A DNA stretch of 64,000 bases from Myxococcus hansupus (GCF_000280925.3 NZ_CP012109.1:4484501-4548500); one strand, 5' to 3'; positions 26,873 through 40,004 are shown, counted from the stretch's first letter. Notes: generated by a model from the letters alone, not told the origin. Translations and numbers: made by a program.

Positions 26873-27781
26873 ATGCCCAGCGGCCACGGCTATATCGACC
26901 TCGAGGGGAAGCTCGTCATTCCCACGACTCACAAGAATCTCTTCCGCTTCAACGAAGGGCTCGTGCGCCTGCGTCTCGCCGAGGGCGGCTGGGCCTTCAT
27001 CGACCCGCAGGGGAAGGAACAGCTTCGCGTGGAGCGCGCCATGTACGGCTTCAGTGACGGGCTGGCGCTGACGGGCGAGGGCTTCGTCAATCCACAGGGC
27101 ACCGTGGTGCTGCCGGTCCGGTTCCTCTCCAACTTCACCCGGTACGCCGTGAACGGGAAGACCTACGCCCTCGTGCGCCACTTCAGCGATGGGCTGGCCG
27201 CCGTGACGCCCTCGGGCGCGGCGGCGTCGGACAAGTACATCAACAAGGCGGGCGAGGTCGTGCTCGACGGCTTCGGGGGCGGGCTGGCGAGGTCGTTCGC
27301 CCATGGCAAGGCGCAGGTCGCGCTGAAGAAGCCCCCCAAGGGCGAGGCGAGCCGGCTCATCGACACGAAGGGCGAGTGCCTGGCCAGCTACCCGTTCAAG
27401 AGCATGGGCCTCCGCGCCAAGGAGGGCCTCACGCTGGTCCACCAGGGCAAGAAGTTCGGCTTCGTGGACGATGCCGGCGCCTGGGTCCTGGAGCCCCAGT
27501 GGTCCTCGTGGGCCGAGGACCTGAGCGAGTGCTTCTTCTCCGAAGGGCTTTGCCCCGTGAAGGTGAAGGGCCAGTACGGCTTCATCGACCGTTCGGGCCA
27601 ACAGGTGATTCCCGCCATCTACGACGCCGTGATGGGCGGCTTCTTCCAGGGCGTGGCGCCGGTCAAACAAGGCACGCGGTTCGGCTACCTCCACCCGGAT
27701 GGGAGCTGGGCACTGGAACCCCGCTTCACCATGGCCCAGCCCTTCGCGGATGGACGGGCCGCGGTGGCGTTCGACGATTGA
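26873..27781 (+). CDS. WG-repeat protein
   Basis: This 302-residue cytosolic protein is built of about eight WG (KWG-type) beta repeats: GYIDLEGKLVIPTT, GWAFIDPQGKEQL, KFGFVDDAGAWVLEPQW, QYGFIDRSGQQVIPAIYDAV, RFGYLHPDGSWALEPRF. Such repeats form beta-rich scaffolds of unknown ligand. ATG 26873 is chosen because it begins directly with the first repeat; upstream in-frame residues are not repeat-like. The TGA (27779-27781) shares its last base with an ATG in frame with the downstream oxidoreductase, so translation may be coupled. Confidence 0.75.
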   Translation: MPSGHGYIDLEGKLVIPTTHKNLFRFNEGLVRLRLAEGGWAFIDPQGKEQLRVERAMYGFSDGLALTGEGFVNPQGTVVLPVRFLSNFTRYAVNGKTYALVRHFSDGLAAVTPSGAAASDKYINKAGEVVLDGFGGGLARSFAHGKAQVALKKPPKGEASRLIDTKGECLASYPFKSMGLRAKEGLTLVHQGKKFGFVDDAGAWVLEPQWSSWAEDLSECFFSEGLCPVKVKGQYGFIDRSGQQVIPAIYDAVMGGFFQGVAPVKQGTRFGYLHPDGSWALEPRFTMAQPFADGRAAVAFDD

Positions 27782-27810
27782 TGCACCCACTTCGAAAGCG
27801 AGATGCCGAC

Positions 27811-28896
27811 ATGACAGACCTGTTCGCCCCCCTCGAGCTCCGCAAGGGCGTCATCGCCCCCAACCGCATCTGGCTGGCGCCCCTGACGAACACCCAGAGC
27901 CACCCGGATGGTTCGCTCTCCGACGCGGAGCTTCGCTTCCTCGCGATGCGCGCCGACGGAGGGTTCGGCCTGGTGGAGACGTGCGCCGTCTACGTCGCCC
28001 AGGACGGCAAGGCGTGGCCCGGTGAGCTGGGCGTCCATGACGACGCGATGCTGCCCGGCATGAAGCGGTTGGCCGCCCGCATCCACGAAGGGGGCGCGCT
28101 GATCGCCGCCCAGCTCTTCCACGGCGGGCTGCGCGCCAATCCGGACGTCAGCCAACGCGAGGTCTGGAGCGCGAGCGCCTACGACGCCGAGGGCATCCAC
28201 TGCCGCGAAGCCACCGAGGCCGACATCGAAGCCACCCTCCAAGCCTTCGCCGACGCGGCCCGCCGCTGCGTGGAGGCGGGCTTCGACGCCGTGGAGCTCC
28301 ACGGCGCGCACGGCTACCTGCTGTCGCAGTTCCTGAGCAACGTCTTCAACCGGCGCACGGACCGCTGGGGTGGCTCACTGGAGAACCGCTGGCGGCTGCT
28401 CCAGGAGACGGTCCGCGCGGTGAAGCGGGCCGCGCCGTCCCTGGTGCTCTCCGTGCGCCTGTCGCCGGAAGACGCGCGGCAGACCCGGGGCATCGACCTG
28501 GATGAATCGCTGGAGGTCGCGCGCATGCTGAAGGCCGAGGGCGTGGACATCCTCCATCTGTCCCTGTGGAAGGCGGCCCTCAACACGCAGAAGCGGCCGG
28601 ACCAGCACGCGACGCCGCTGTTCCGGCAGGCCGTGGGGCCGGACATGCGCATCGTCGTCGCGGGTGAGGTGCGCACGCGCGAAGAAGCCGAGGCCCAGCT
28701 CGCGCGCGGCGCGGATGCCGTCGCCGTGGGCCGCGCCGCCATCGCGAACCACGACTGGCCCCGGCGCGTCCAACGGGGCGAGGCGCTCCAGGTGCCGCCG
28801 CTGTCCCCCACCACGCTTCACGCGGAGGGCCTGTCCGACGTCTTCGTGAAGTACATGCGCAACTGGCGCGACTTCGTGGCCGACACACAGGAATGA
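27811..28896 (+). CDS. Old Yellow Enzyme-family NADH:flavin oxidoreductase
   Basis: This 361-residue FMN-dependent TIM-barrel enzyme has the family marks FAPLELRKGVIAPNRIWLAP, QLFHGG, AVELHGAHGYLLSQFLS (substrate His-Gly-Ala-His region), RTDRWGGSLENR and a late FMN phosphate site (VAGEV, ADAVAVGRAAI). It should reduce activated C=C bonds with NAD(P)H. ATG 27811 gives the usual MTDLFAPLEL start. An in-frame ATG at 27781 overlaps the preceding stop and would add ten residues. The physiological substrate is unknown. Confidence 0.88.
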   Translation: MTDLFAPLELRKGVIAPNRIWLAPLTNTQSHPDGSLSDAELRFLAMRADGGFGLVETCAVYVAQDGKAWPGELGVHDDAMLPGMKRLAARIHEGGALIAAQLFHGGLRANPDVSQREVWSASAYDAEGIHCREATEADIEATLQAFADAARRCVEAGFDAVELHGAHGYLLSQFLSNVFNRRTDRWGGSLENRWRLLQETVRAVKRAAPSLVLSVRLSPEDARQTRGIDLDESLEVARMLKAEGVDILHLSLWKAALNTQKRPDQHATPLFRQAVGPDMRIVVAGEVRTREEAEAQLARGADAVAVGRAAIANHDWPRRVQRGEALQVPPLSPTTLHAEGLSDVFVKYMRNWRDFVADTQE

Positions 28897-29099
28897 GCGG
28901 CAACACGAAATAACCAGACTCCAAAGACAGCCACGTAACGACAGCGAGTGGCCGCAATTCCTTCCACGGAAACGATGGATACCGCCATAGTTGACGTGAG
29001 TCCGAATCGCGCCACCCGCACTCTGAGGCAGTGCAACCAGACGCAGTGAATCTACCCTGGTTGCGACACGGCCGTGGAACGAGAAGGATCTGCGCCTTC

Positions 29100-31220
29100 A
29101 TGGCCCGGACTCATGTCTTGAACCACGCCTCATCCCTGTCATGTTTCGCGCACCGGTGGCTCTCGCGACTCGCGTGGCTGGTGTTGCTGTTCGCGTGGGC
29201 GCCTGAAGTCCAGGCCCTTTCCCATGAGGGGGACATGGAGCTGCGGGAGGGTTGGCGCTACCGCTGGGGTGATTCACCCCTGGGGCCCGACGGCGTGCCG
29301 CTCTGGGCCCAGGAGAACGGCGCCGAGGGCTGGCAGTCCGTGCCGGCGCTCCAGGTGCCTCCAGGCCGAGGCGACCACACCATGCTGTGGTTGAGCATCC
29401 CCATCCCCAATGCGGACTGGGGCGACCTGGCGCTGCTGCTGGGCTCCGTCTCCAACGCCTTCGAAATCTACGCCGGCGGCAAACGCGTCCACGTCAGCGG
29501 AATCATCAACCCCGAGGGCCATGAGACGCGGCAGTCCATCCTCACGCAGATGATTCCCCTGCCCGCCTCGGCCCAGGGCACGCGGGTGCTGCTGCGCATC
29601 CAGAGCACCACGAAGACGATTGGCGTGAGTCAGCTCGCCCGCGTGGGCGCGCAGCACCAGGTGATGGCGCGCATCGTCCGCGAGGGACTGGCGGCCTTCG
29701 TCACGGGAACGCTGCTGTTCATCATCGCGCTGGTGGCACTGGGCATGGCGCTCCAGGGACGGCAGCGGCGCATGCTGGCGGCGCTCGCGGTGTTCGCGGG
29801 CGGCTCGGGCGTGCTGCTGGCCTGCATGAGCAACGTCCTGGCCCTGGCCTGGGACGTGGAAGGGTCCGTGGCGCAGGTCACCTTCCTAGGGGCCTACTGC
29901 ATGCTGCCGGGCCTGGGCTGGTTCATCCGGGAGAGCATCCTCGAGAACCGGCTGCGTTGGTTCCGGGTGCTGGTGGGGTCCGTGTCGCTGTCCGCGGCCT
30001 TCCAGGCCGTGCTCGTCCTGGTGGACCTGCGGCTCGCGAGCCAGGTGTTCCAGCTCACCATGCTCTATTCTATCCCCTGCCTGCTGACGTATGTCGTCGT
30101 CGTGCTCGTCGCCGCGTACCGCGGCAATGTCGACGCGCGCATCTTCAGCGCCGGGCTGGGGCTGCTCACCGTCTGCCTGGTCATCGCCATGTTGCCGATG
30201 CTGGGCTGGGCGCCGGTGCAAGGCGCGTTCGCCCACTGGGGCTTCATGGCGCTCACCGCGTCGCTGGTGGGCATCGTCGCCCGGCGGTTCATCCAGGTGG
30301 CGCGCTCGCTGGTGTCCCACGCCAGGCAGTTGGACGCGCGCCGCAAGGACGTGCAGGACCTGGCGAAAGGCATGGGCCGGGGCGCCGGGGAGCTGGTGAG
30401 CGTGGCGCAGGGCCTGCGGGCCTCCAGCGAGGAGCAGACCACGGGCGTCAGCCGTCAGACGCTCGCGCTGAAGGAGCTGGACCAGACGGTGCAAGAAATC
30501 CGTCAGGGCTCGGCGGTGACGGATGAGAAGGCCCGGGTGCTCGCCCAGTCCGTGGTGGAGGCGGAGGAGGCCGGGCGCGAGGGTGGCGCGGCCATTGCTC
30601 GGACGCTGACGAACCTGGAAGGCATCGGCGTGGAGGTGACGGAGATGGCCCAGCGCATCCTCGCGCTCGACGCGCGGACGCGGGAGATCGCCGGCATCGT
30701 GGACACGGTGAAGGGGCTGGCGGACCAGTCCAACATGCTGGCCGTCAACGCGGCCATCGAGGCGGCGCGCAGCGGGGAGCATGGCCGGGGCTTCGCGGTG
30801 GTGTCACGCGAGGTGCGCAGCCTCGCGGACCAGTCCGTCGTCGCCACCCAGCGCATCCGCGAGGTGCTCGAGGGCGTGAGCGCGGACATGCGCGACGCGG
30901 CGAAGACGAGCGAACAGGGCGTGCACCGGGTGAAGGTGAGCCTGGAGGCGGTGCGAATCTCCGGCACCCAGCTCCAGCGGCTGACGGGCATCATCAGCGA
31001 CACCAGCAACAGCGTCCGGCAGATTTCCGCCGCCGTGTCCCAACAGAACGCGGGCACCGCGCAGATCGCCGTGGCCATTCAGGACATGTCCTCGCAGATG
31101 CAGAAGACGCTGAACGCCGTGCAGGCCACGCGCAACGTGGCGCGCTCCGTCCAGACGCTGGCCGAGGACATGTCCGGTTCGGCCCAGAAGGCCCTCGAGT
31201 CGGGCGCGCTGTCGGCCTGA
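29100..31220 (+). CDS. chemoreceptor (MCP) with a 7TM-DISM sensor
   Basis: This is a membrane methyl-accepting chemotaxis protein of 706 residues. After a signal segment comes an extracytoplasmic beta-sandwich domain (about 45-185: WLSIPIPNADWGDLALLLGS). Then follow seven transmembrane helices (about 195-400) of the 7TMR-DISM type, and a cytoplasmic signalling domain whose hairpin tip reads ADQSNMLAVNAAIEAARSG, then EHGRGFAVVSREVRSLADQS. There is no HAMP domain between the last helix and the coiled coil. No che genes are adjacent, so it must feed a remote chemosensory system. The DISM module usually senses carbohydrates or other small ligands. Confidence 0.88.
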   Translation: MARTHVLNHASSLSCFAHRWLSRLAWLVLLFAWAPEVQALSHEGDMELREGWRYRWGDSPLGPDGVPLWAQENGAEGWQSVPALQVPPGRGDHTMLWLSIPIPNADWGDLALLLGSVSNAFEIYAGGKRVHVSGIINPEGHETRQSILTQMIPLPASAQGTRVLLRIQSTTKTIGVSQLARVGAQHQVMARIVREGLAAFVTGTLLFIIALVALGMALQGRQRRMLAALAVFAGGSGVLLACMSNVLALAWDVEGSVAQVTFLGAYCMLPGLGWFIRESILENRLRWFRVLVGSVSLSAAFQAVLVLVDLRLASQVFQLTMLYSIPCLLTYVVVVLVAAYRGNVDARIFSAGLGLLTVCLVIAMLPMLGWAPVQGAFAHWGFMALTASLVGIVARRFIQVARSLVSHARQLDARRKDVQDLAKGMGRGAGELVSVAQGLRASSEEQTTGVSRQTLALKELDQTVQEIRQGSAVTDEKARVLAQSVVEAEEAGREGGAAIARTLTNLEGIGVEVTEMAQRILALDARTREIAGIVDTVKGLADQSNMLAVNAAIEAARSGEHGRGFAVVSREVRSLADQSVVATQRIREVLEGVSADMRDAAKTSEQGVHRVKVSLEAVRISGTQLQRLTGIISDTSNSVRQISAAVSQQNAGTAQIAVAIQDMSSQMQKTLNAVQATRNVARSVQTLAEDMSGSAQKALESGALSA

Positions 31221-31245
31221 GCCCCGCGGGCCCCTGAAACGCCAA

Positions 31246-31274
31246 CGGCCCCACTCCCAGGAGGAGCGGGGCCG
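31246..31274. terminator. bidirectional terminator between MCP and carB
   Basis: CGGCCCC-A-CTCC (31246-31257) pairs with GGAG-C-GGGGCCG (31263-31274) around a short loop, between two convergent genes. No long T tract follows on either side, as is common in high-GC genomes. Confidence 0.6.
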
Positions 31275-31297
31275 CGGGCTTCGAGAGAACCGGGCTG

Positions 31298-34552
<3,255 letters not shown>

Positions 34553-34674
34553 CGGGGCGCCCCCATACCAACGTCCGCCCCCACATGCGAGGACTGTGTT
34601 GAGGCTGCTTGCTCGCATGCACCTCCGTGCCTGAGCGCAGTCCTCTGGTAGGCTCCGCCGCCTACGGAGGTCCC

Positions 34675-35471
34675 ATGCGCCACTGGTCCCTGGCACTGCT
34701 CGTCTCGCTCGCTTCCCCTGCCCTCGCCCAGGATGCCGCCGCTCCCGCGCCCGAAGGCGCCCCGCCCGCGGCGGCCCCCGCCCCCACCGAGCCGGCCGTG
34801 AAGGCGCCCGCCGCCGCACCGCCGCCCGTGGCCGAGCCCGCCGCACCGAAAGCGGAGTCACCTCCCGCCGAGGCGCCCGCGAAGAAGGCGGAGGCTCCTC
34901 CCACCGAGGTGCCCGCGAAGAAGGCGGCGGCGCCCAAGGCGGAGGTGCCCTCGAAGCCCGCAGCGGCTCCGGAGCCCTCGCGCGAGGCCGCGGCGCCCCT
35001 GACGGGCCCCGTCAAGCCCACCCTTCCCCGAATTTCCCCGACTTGAAGCGCGAGCCGCTCCCCGAGGAGCCCAAGCTGTCGCTCGAGGAGCGCATCCAAC
35101 GGGACATCCAGGCGGACGCTCGCTTCGTCTTCCAGAGCCTGCTGACCGGGGACGTGCGCACCATCTCCAACGAGCTGCTCTACCCGTTCGCCCTGGAGGC
35201 GGAGCGCTACGCCACGCCGGAGGAGCTGGTGTCCGCGTGGGTGAAGCAGCTTCGGATGAAGCGCACGGACCTCATCACGCTCTACGACATCGAGGTGATG
35301 CCGCTGGAGGCCATGGAGAAGAAGTACGGCAAGGCCCCCGCGCGGCTGGCGCTGGACGTGCGCAACCCCAAGGAGGTGTGGACGGCGGTGGGCAACCTCT
35401 CCGGCCGCCCCGCCGTCCTCGTGTACCGCCAGTACCGCGACGAGTTCCGCGCCTTCGCGTACACCGACTGA
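34675..35471 (+). CDS. exported Pro/Ala-rich protein, broken by a one-base shift
   Basis: ATG 34675 follows a good site (ACGGAGG) and encodes a signal peptide ([13 protein letters not shown]) and a long Ala/Pro/Lys linker ([20 protein letters not shown]). This frame stops at 35046. The folded part ([47 protein letters not shown]) is in the next frame, to 35471. One extra C in the CCCC at about 35028-35031 would read [16 protein letters not shown] across the junction and give one 265-residue protein; the 797-base span is one short of a multiple of three. Alternatively TTG 35043 re-initiates. The family is not recognised; it is probably a periplasmic protein. Confidence 0.65.
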
Positions 35472-35478
35472 CGGCGCG

Positions 35479-36669
35479 TCAGCTCAGGGCCTTGACCAGC
35501 GCTCCCAGCCGGGCGAGGCCCTTCTCCAGCACCTCGCGCGAGGTGACGAAGCTCATGCGGATGTAGCCATCCGCGCCAAAGGGCTCGCCGGGCACGGCGG
35601 CGACGCGGAAGTCGTCCAGGAGAATCTCTGAGAGCTGCATCGAGGAGGTCACCGGATTGCCCTTGTAGGAGCGTCCCAGCAGGCCCCGCACGTCCGCGAA
35701 CGCGTAGAAGGCGCCCTCGGGCATCCGGCAGCGCACGCCGTCCAGCGCGTTCAGCCCCGCAACGAAGAAGTCACGGCGCTCGCGGTACTCCTTCACCATC
35801 GCGGTGATGGTGTCCGGCGGCCCCTGGAGCGCCGCCAGCGCCGCCTTCTGGCCAATGGACGAGGCGTTGGAGGTGGACTGGTCCTGCACCATCTGCATGG
35901 CGGACACCAACGGCTTCGGCCCGGCGATGTAGCCCAGGCGCCAGCCCGTCATGGAGTACGCCTTGCTCATGCCGTTGACGACCACCAGCCGCGGCACCAG
36001 GTCCGGCGCCACGTCGCTGATGCCCAGGCGCTCGTCGGTGTAGAGCAGCTTCTCGTAGATGTCGTCGGTGACGATGAGGCAGTCGTGCGGGCGCAGCACC
36101 TCGGCGATGGCCTCCAGCGCGGCGCGCGAATACACCGCGCCGGTGGGGTTGCCCGGGCTGTTGATGATGACGGCGCGCGTGTTGGGCGTGAGCGCGCGGC
36201 GGATGGCGTCCGGGGCCGGCGCGAAGCCGTCCTCCTCCCGCGTGGGGACGATGACGGGCGTGCCGCCCGCCAGGCGCACCATGTCCGGATAGCTGACCCA
36301 GAAGGGCGAGAAGATGATGACTTCGTCACCCTCCTCCAGCGCCGCCTGACAGAAGTTGTAGAGCGCCTGCTTCCCGCCGGATGTGACGAGCACCTGGTCC
36401 GGCGTGTAGCGAAGGCCGTTGTCCCGCTCGAGCTTGGTGCAGATGGCCTCGCGCAGCTCCGGGATGCCGTTGGTGGCGGTGTACTTGGTGAAACCCGCGC
36501 GCAGCGCGTCCACCGCGGCCTGCTTCACGTAGTCCGGCGTGTCGAAGTCCGGCTCTCCCGCGGCCAGGACCACCACGTCCACACCCTTGGCGGCGAGCGC
36601 CTTGGCGCGCGAGTTGAGAGCGAGCGTCGGAGACGGCTTGATGGCCTGGAGCCGGCGAGCGAGTTTCAT
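35479..36669 (-). CDS. aspartate aminotransferase, class I PLP enzyme
   Basis: This 396-residue fold-type I aminotransferase contains VVLAAGEPDFDTPDYVKQAA, TNGIPELREAI, VTSGGKQALYNF, INSPGNPTGAVYS and the PLP lysine in VNGMSKAYSMTGWRLGYIAG (Lys near residue 239), ending with YIRMSFV and its substrate-carboxylate Arg. These match the bacterial aspartate/prephenate aminotransferase group (subgroup I-gamma), so prephenate may also be a substrate. Length and start are standard. It is followed by coaD on the same strand. Confidence 0.9.
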   Translation of the reverse strand: MKLARRLQAIKPSPTLALNSRAKALAAKGVDVVVLAAGEPDFDTPDYVKQAAVDALRAGFTKYTATNGIPELREAICTKLERDNGLRYTPDQVLVTSGGKQALYNFCQAALEEGDEVIIFSPFWVSYPDMVRLAGGTPVIVPTREEDGFAPAPDAIRRALTPNTRAVIINSPGNPTGAVYSRAALEAIAEVLRPHDCLIVTDDIYEKLLYTDERLGISDVAPDLVPRLVVVNGMSKAYSMTGWRLGYIAGPKPLVSAMQMVQDQSTSNASSIGQKAALAALQGPPDTITAMVKEYRERRDFFVAGLNALDGVRCRMPEGAFYAFADVRGLLGRSYKGNPVTSSMQLSEILLDDFRVAAVPGEPFGADGYIRMSFVTSREVLEKGLARLGALVKALS

Positions 36670-36718
36670 GTCCCCTGCCTAACGCGGAGCACCACGGGGG
36701 ACAAGGGGCCTGCCGCCC

Positions 36719-37201
36719 CTACTTCTTTCCAGCGAACTTCGCCTTCAGCCCCTGATGAACGTTGGGGGGCACCAGCCCGGTGACGTCGCCCCCGAAGGAG
36801 GCCACTTCCCGGACGAGGTTGGAGGAGATGTAGAAGTAGTCCTCCCCCGTCATCATGAAGACCGTCTCGACGTCCGGCGCGAGCTTCCGGTTCATGTTGG
36901 CCAGTTGGAACTCGTATTCGAAGTCCGACACGGCCCGCAGCCCGCGGACGATGACGCCCGCGTTGCGGCGGCGCACGTAGTCCACCAGCAGGCCGTGGAA
37001 GGCGTCCACCTCCACACGCTCGTCCTGGACGGCCTCGCGAATCAGCGCGCGGCGCTCGTCCTCGGAGAACAGCGGGGTCTTCTTCGGGTTCACCGCGATG
37101 GCGACGATGAGCCGATCGAACATCTTCAGGCTGCGCTGAATGAGGCTCAGGTGCCCGTTGGTGAGCGGATCAAAGGAACCAGGATAGATGGCGACCGGCA
37201 T
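36719..37201 (-). CDS. coaD: phosphopantetheine adenylyltransferase
   Basis: This 160-residue enzyme carries out the fourth step of coenzyme A synthesis, joining ATP and 4'-phosphopantetheine. It has the nucleotidyltransferase motif [19 protein letters not shown] (TxGH), [18 protein letters not shown] and the C-terminal [19 protein letters not shown]. Length is typical. It lies 45 bases downstream of rsmD on the same strand, the common rsmD-coaD arrangement. Confidence 0.95.
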   Translation of the reverse strand: MPVAIYPGSFDPLTNGHLSLIQRSLKMFDRLIVAIAVNPKKTPLFSEDERRALIREAVQDERVEVDAFHGLLVDYVRRRNAGVIVRGLRAVSDFEYEFQLANMNRKLAPDVETVFMMTGEDYFYISSNLVREVASFGGDVTGLVPPNVHQGLKAKFAGKK

Positions 37202-37246
37202 GCGACAGGAAGTCTCGGATGCCCCCGACAGCCGGTCAAGGACTGC

Positions 37247-37803
37247 TCACGGCGCCCGATAGAAGCTCACCAACGTGTCCCCGAAACGGCGCTGATCTTC
37301 CCGGTTAAGCCCGGCATGCGCGTCCGGAGCCGCCTCGCGCTTGTCGTGCTCCACCACCACCATGCCCGAGGGCGCCAGCAGCCCGGCCGCCATGATGCCG
37401 TCGAGCACCGTCTCCACCACGTGGGCCGCGTAGGGCGGGTCCGCGAAGATGAGCTCGTACCGCTCTCCGCGCCGCTTCAGCGTCTCCAGGGCCCGGGACA
37501 CGGGGCGGCCACGATTTCCACCTGCCCGGCCAGCCCCAGCGAGTCCACGTTCTGCCGGCACAGCCCGAGCGCCTCGCGGTCCTGGTCCACCAGCACCGCC
37601 TGCCCCGCGCCGCGCGACACGGCCTCCAGGCCCAGCGCGCCGGTGCCCGCATAGAGGTCCAGCACGCGCTGGCCGTCCAGGAACTGGCCCAGCACGTTGA
37701 AGAGCGTCTCCCGGACGCGGTCGGCCGTGGGACGGATGTGCCGCGACGTGGACTTGGGGCCCGCCAGCGCCCGGCCCTTCACGGTGCCTGCGACGATACG
37801 CAT
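37247..37803 (-). CDS. rsmD: 16S rRNA (guanine-966-N2) methyltransferase, one-base frame break
   Basis: The start MRIVAGTVKGRALAGPKS is standard, followed by the SAM-binding VLDLYAGTGALGLEAVSRG and, in a shifted frame, the catalytic LIFADPPYAAHVV. As written, the first frame stops at 37477. Adding one C in the CCCC at about 37502-37505 (coding strand) reads IVAAPVSRALETLKRRGERY across the junction and gives 185 residues, the normal family length. Both halves are well conserved, so a base-calling error or very recent mutation is likelier than old decay. The enzyme methylates G966 of 16S rRNA; coaD follows it. Confidence 0.85.
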
Positions 37804-37828
37804 GGGCCCCTTCTACACCGCTCCGGGC

Positions 37829-38862
37829 TCAGTCGCCCCGCTTCTCCGCCAGGAAGCGCAGCGTCGCCTGACCCGTGCGGGTAGCCCCGAGCGCGGCCAG
37901 GACTTCAGTGGCCTCCATGAAGGACAGCGCCTCCAGCTTCTCCCGCGCGGCGTCGTCCAGGGGCGGAAGCCGCTCCTCCATCACCCCCAGGAGCTGTCCC
38001 GCGGGCAGCCCGGCCGCCGCGGCCTTCTCCTCCACCCCGGCGCGGATCTCCGCGGGCCAGGCCCCGAGCGCCAGCCGCTCGAAGCCCCCCACGCAGTCCA
38101 CCTTGCGCACCCCGGACGCCACATACGTGGGCAGCCCGTTGGGCCACAGCGCGCCCGCCTCGCTCACCGACACGCCCGTGTCGTACTGGGCGGCCAGGTC
38201 CACCAAGGTCCGCAGCAGGCCCACGTCCGGCTCGCCCTCCCCAGCGCCGCCTCCGGCACGCGGATGAAGTCCACCGGCACGTGCCACTGCCGCAGGCCTT
38301 CCAGCAGCGTCCGGTACGCGTCCACCAGGCCCCCGCTGGGGGCCGGCGCCGTCAGCTCCAGCGCGAGCTCCCGCTCCGTCACCGGGGCCACCAGCGCGGT
38401 CACCGCCTCCACCGCCTCGTAGGAGTCCAACCGGGACAGGTCCAGCGACACCAGGGAGAAGCCCGCGTCCACCACGCGGTAGATGCCTTCCTTCAAGGCG
38501 TCCAGGGTGTCCGCGTCCGCCCGGGCCACGCGGATGGGCCCGGCCTGGAGGAAGAGGGGGCGCGCATGCTCGGACTCGGCCGCCACCTGGTGCGCGGCCA
38601 GCACGAAGCGCTCCGGCGCCCCCCGGTCCGACAGGGGATGCGGGCAGGCCAGCCCCAACACGGCGTCCTCGGAGCGCGCGGCGCGCAGCAGCCCGGGCAG
38701 CGCGCCCTTCGCCTGTACGGGGAGGCACGGCAGCGACACCGGCGCGCGCGCCAGGGCGCGCAGCAGCTCGCGGGGGTTCAGCAGCGGCACACGCGAGCCG
38801 TGGCCCACCCGCGCCACCGTGTTCCCCGGCCGTAACGTCAGCACCTTGTCCAGCAGGTTCAT
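37829..38862 (-). CDS. aldolase-like TIM-barrel protein, one-base frame break
   Basis: The N-terminal part (MNLLDKVLTLRPGNTVARVG, PLLNPRELLRALARAP, GFSLVSLDLSRLDSYEAVEA) and C-terminal part (LRTLVDLAAQYDTGVSVSEA, LPTYVASGVRKVDCVGGFE) lie in two frames. One extra G in the GGGG at about 38241-38244 (coding strand) joins them as VPEAALGEGEPDVGLLRT, giving 344 residues. The alternation of strands and helices and the PLLNPRELL segment resemble class II fructose-bisphosphate or tagatose-bisphosphate aldolase-like proteins, but the zinc-ligand motifs are not evident. Treat it as a hypothetical barrel protein. Its stop lies 26 bases upstream of the rsmD start on the same strand. Confidence 0.55.
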
Positions 38863-38990
38863 GGACCAGGGAGAATCATCCGCCCGCGCCGCCCGAGGCA
38901 AGGCGAAGCTTCGCGCCGGCGTCCGCTGGGGCACGCGTCCGGGCAGGCCACGGAGCCCCTGGCAGGGCTCCCCGGCCACCCGGGGGCCCG

Positions 38991-40004
38991 TCAGTGGACC
39001 TCGCCCAGGTGGGCGTAGGACTCGCTCTCGATTTGAATCGTGGTGTGGTCGATGCCGAAGCGGTCGTACAGGTCGTGCTTCACGGCGGAGAGAATCTCGT
39101 CGTTGTTGCAGACCATGGGGTCCTGCACCACCAGGTGCGCGGACAGCGCGTACACGCCGCTGGAGATGGTCCACACGTGCAGGTCATGCACGGCCGTCAC
39201 GCCCTGCGCGCGCAGCATCAACTCCTTGATTTGCGCCAGGTCCACGTGCGCTGGCACCGCCTCCATCAGCACGTCCACCGCGTCACGCACCAGGCGCACC
39301 GCGCCCACCACGATGACGACGGAGATGACGACGGAGATGATGGGGTCCACGACGTACCAGCCCGTGTACGCCATGATGCCCGCGCCCACGAGCACGCCCA
39401 CCGAGGACAGCGTGTCCCCCAGCACGTGCAGGAACGCCCCGCGCACGTTCATGGAGTGGGAGCGGTGGAGGAATCCCAGCGCGCCCAGATTGGCCAACAA
39501 ACCCACCGACGCGACGATGGCCATGGGCCCCAGGTCCACCACCGCGGGCTCACGCACGCGCTCCCAGGCCTCATAGAGGATGAAGCCGGTGATGCCCATC
39601 AGCAGCACGCCGTTGAGCAGCGCGCTGAGAATCTCCATGCGGTAGTAGCCGTACGTCTTCTTCACGTCCGCCGGCTTGCCCGCGAACCACAGCGCCACCA
39701 GGCTGAGCGCCAGCGCGGACACGTCCGTCAGCATGTGGCCCGCGTCGGAGAGCAGGGCCAGCGAGTTCGTCATCCAGCCGCCCACCGCCTCCGCCAGCGC
39801 GATGGTCGCCGTCAGGACCAGGGCGAAGATGAGCCGGCGCTTGTCCCGCTTCCGCTCCTCCGCCAGTCCGCCCTTCCTGGGACCGTGCGCATGACCGTGC
39901 CCATGCCCATGGCCGTGATGAGAGTGGTGGTGGCCATGGCCATCGTCGTGGTCATGCGCGTGGCCATGCCCGGATTCACCGCGGGTGTAAGGGGGAGTAG
40001 TCAC
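38991..40004 (-). CDS. cation diffusion facilitator (Zn/Co efflux)
   Basis: This 337-residue inner-membrane metal/proton antiporter of the CzcD/ZitB type has a His-rich cytoplasmic N-terminus (about 13-41, HGHGHGHGHAHG) that probably binds metal. Six helices carry the metal sites LALLSDAGHMLTDVSALAL and HVLGDTLSSVGVL, and the C-terminal domain reads HDLHVWTISSGVYALSAHLV. Length and domain order are typical. It diverges from the sigma-54 regulator across 110 bases. Zn2+ is the likely main substrate; Co2+ or Cd2+ are possible. Confidence 0.9.
   Translation of the reverse strand: MTTPPYTRGESGHGHAHDHDDGHGHHHSHHGHGHGHGHAHGPRKGGLAEERKRDKRRLIFALVLTATIALAEAVGGWMTNSLALLSDAGHMLTDVSALALSLVALWFAGKPADVKKTYGYYRMEILSALLNGVLLMGITGFILYEAWERVREPAVVDLGPMAIVASVGLLANLGALGFLHRSHSMNVRGAFLHVLGDTLSSVGVLVGAGIMAYTGWYVVDPIISVVISVVIVVGAVRLVRDAVDVLMEAVPAHVDLAQIKELMLRAQGVTAVHDLHVWTISSGVYALSAHLVVQDPMVCNNDEILSAVKHDLYDRFGIDHTTIQIESESYAHLGEVH

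Noticed and set aside
35043-35471. Independent short gene starting at TTG
   Set aside because: It is possible, but the overlapping stop/TTG, the lack of a ribosome site and the exact one-base deficit favour one exported protein with a frame break.
37247-37803. rsmD as an old pseudogene
   Set aside because: Both halves keep all motifs with normal codon use and only one base is missing, in a C run, as in several neighbours. An error or very recent change is more likely.
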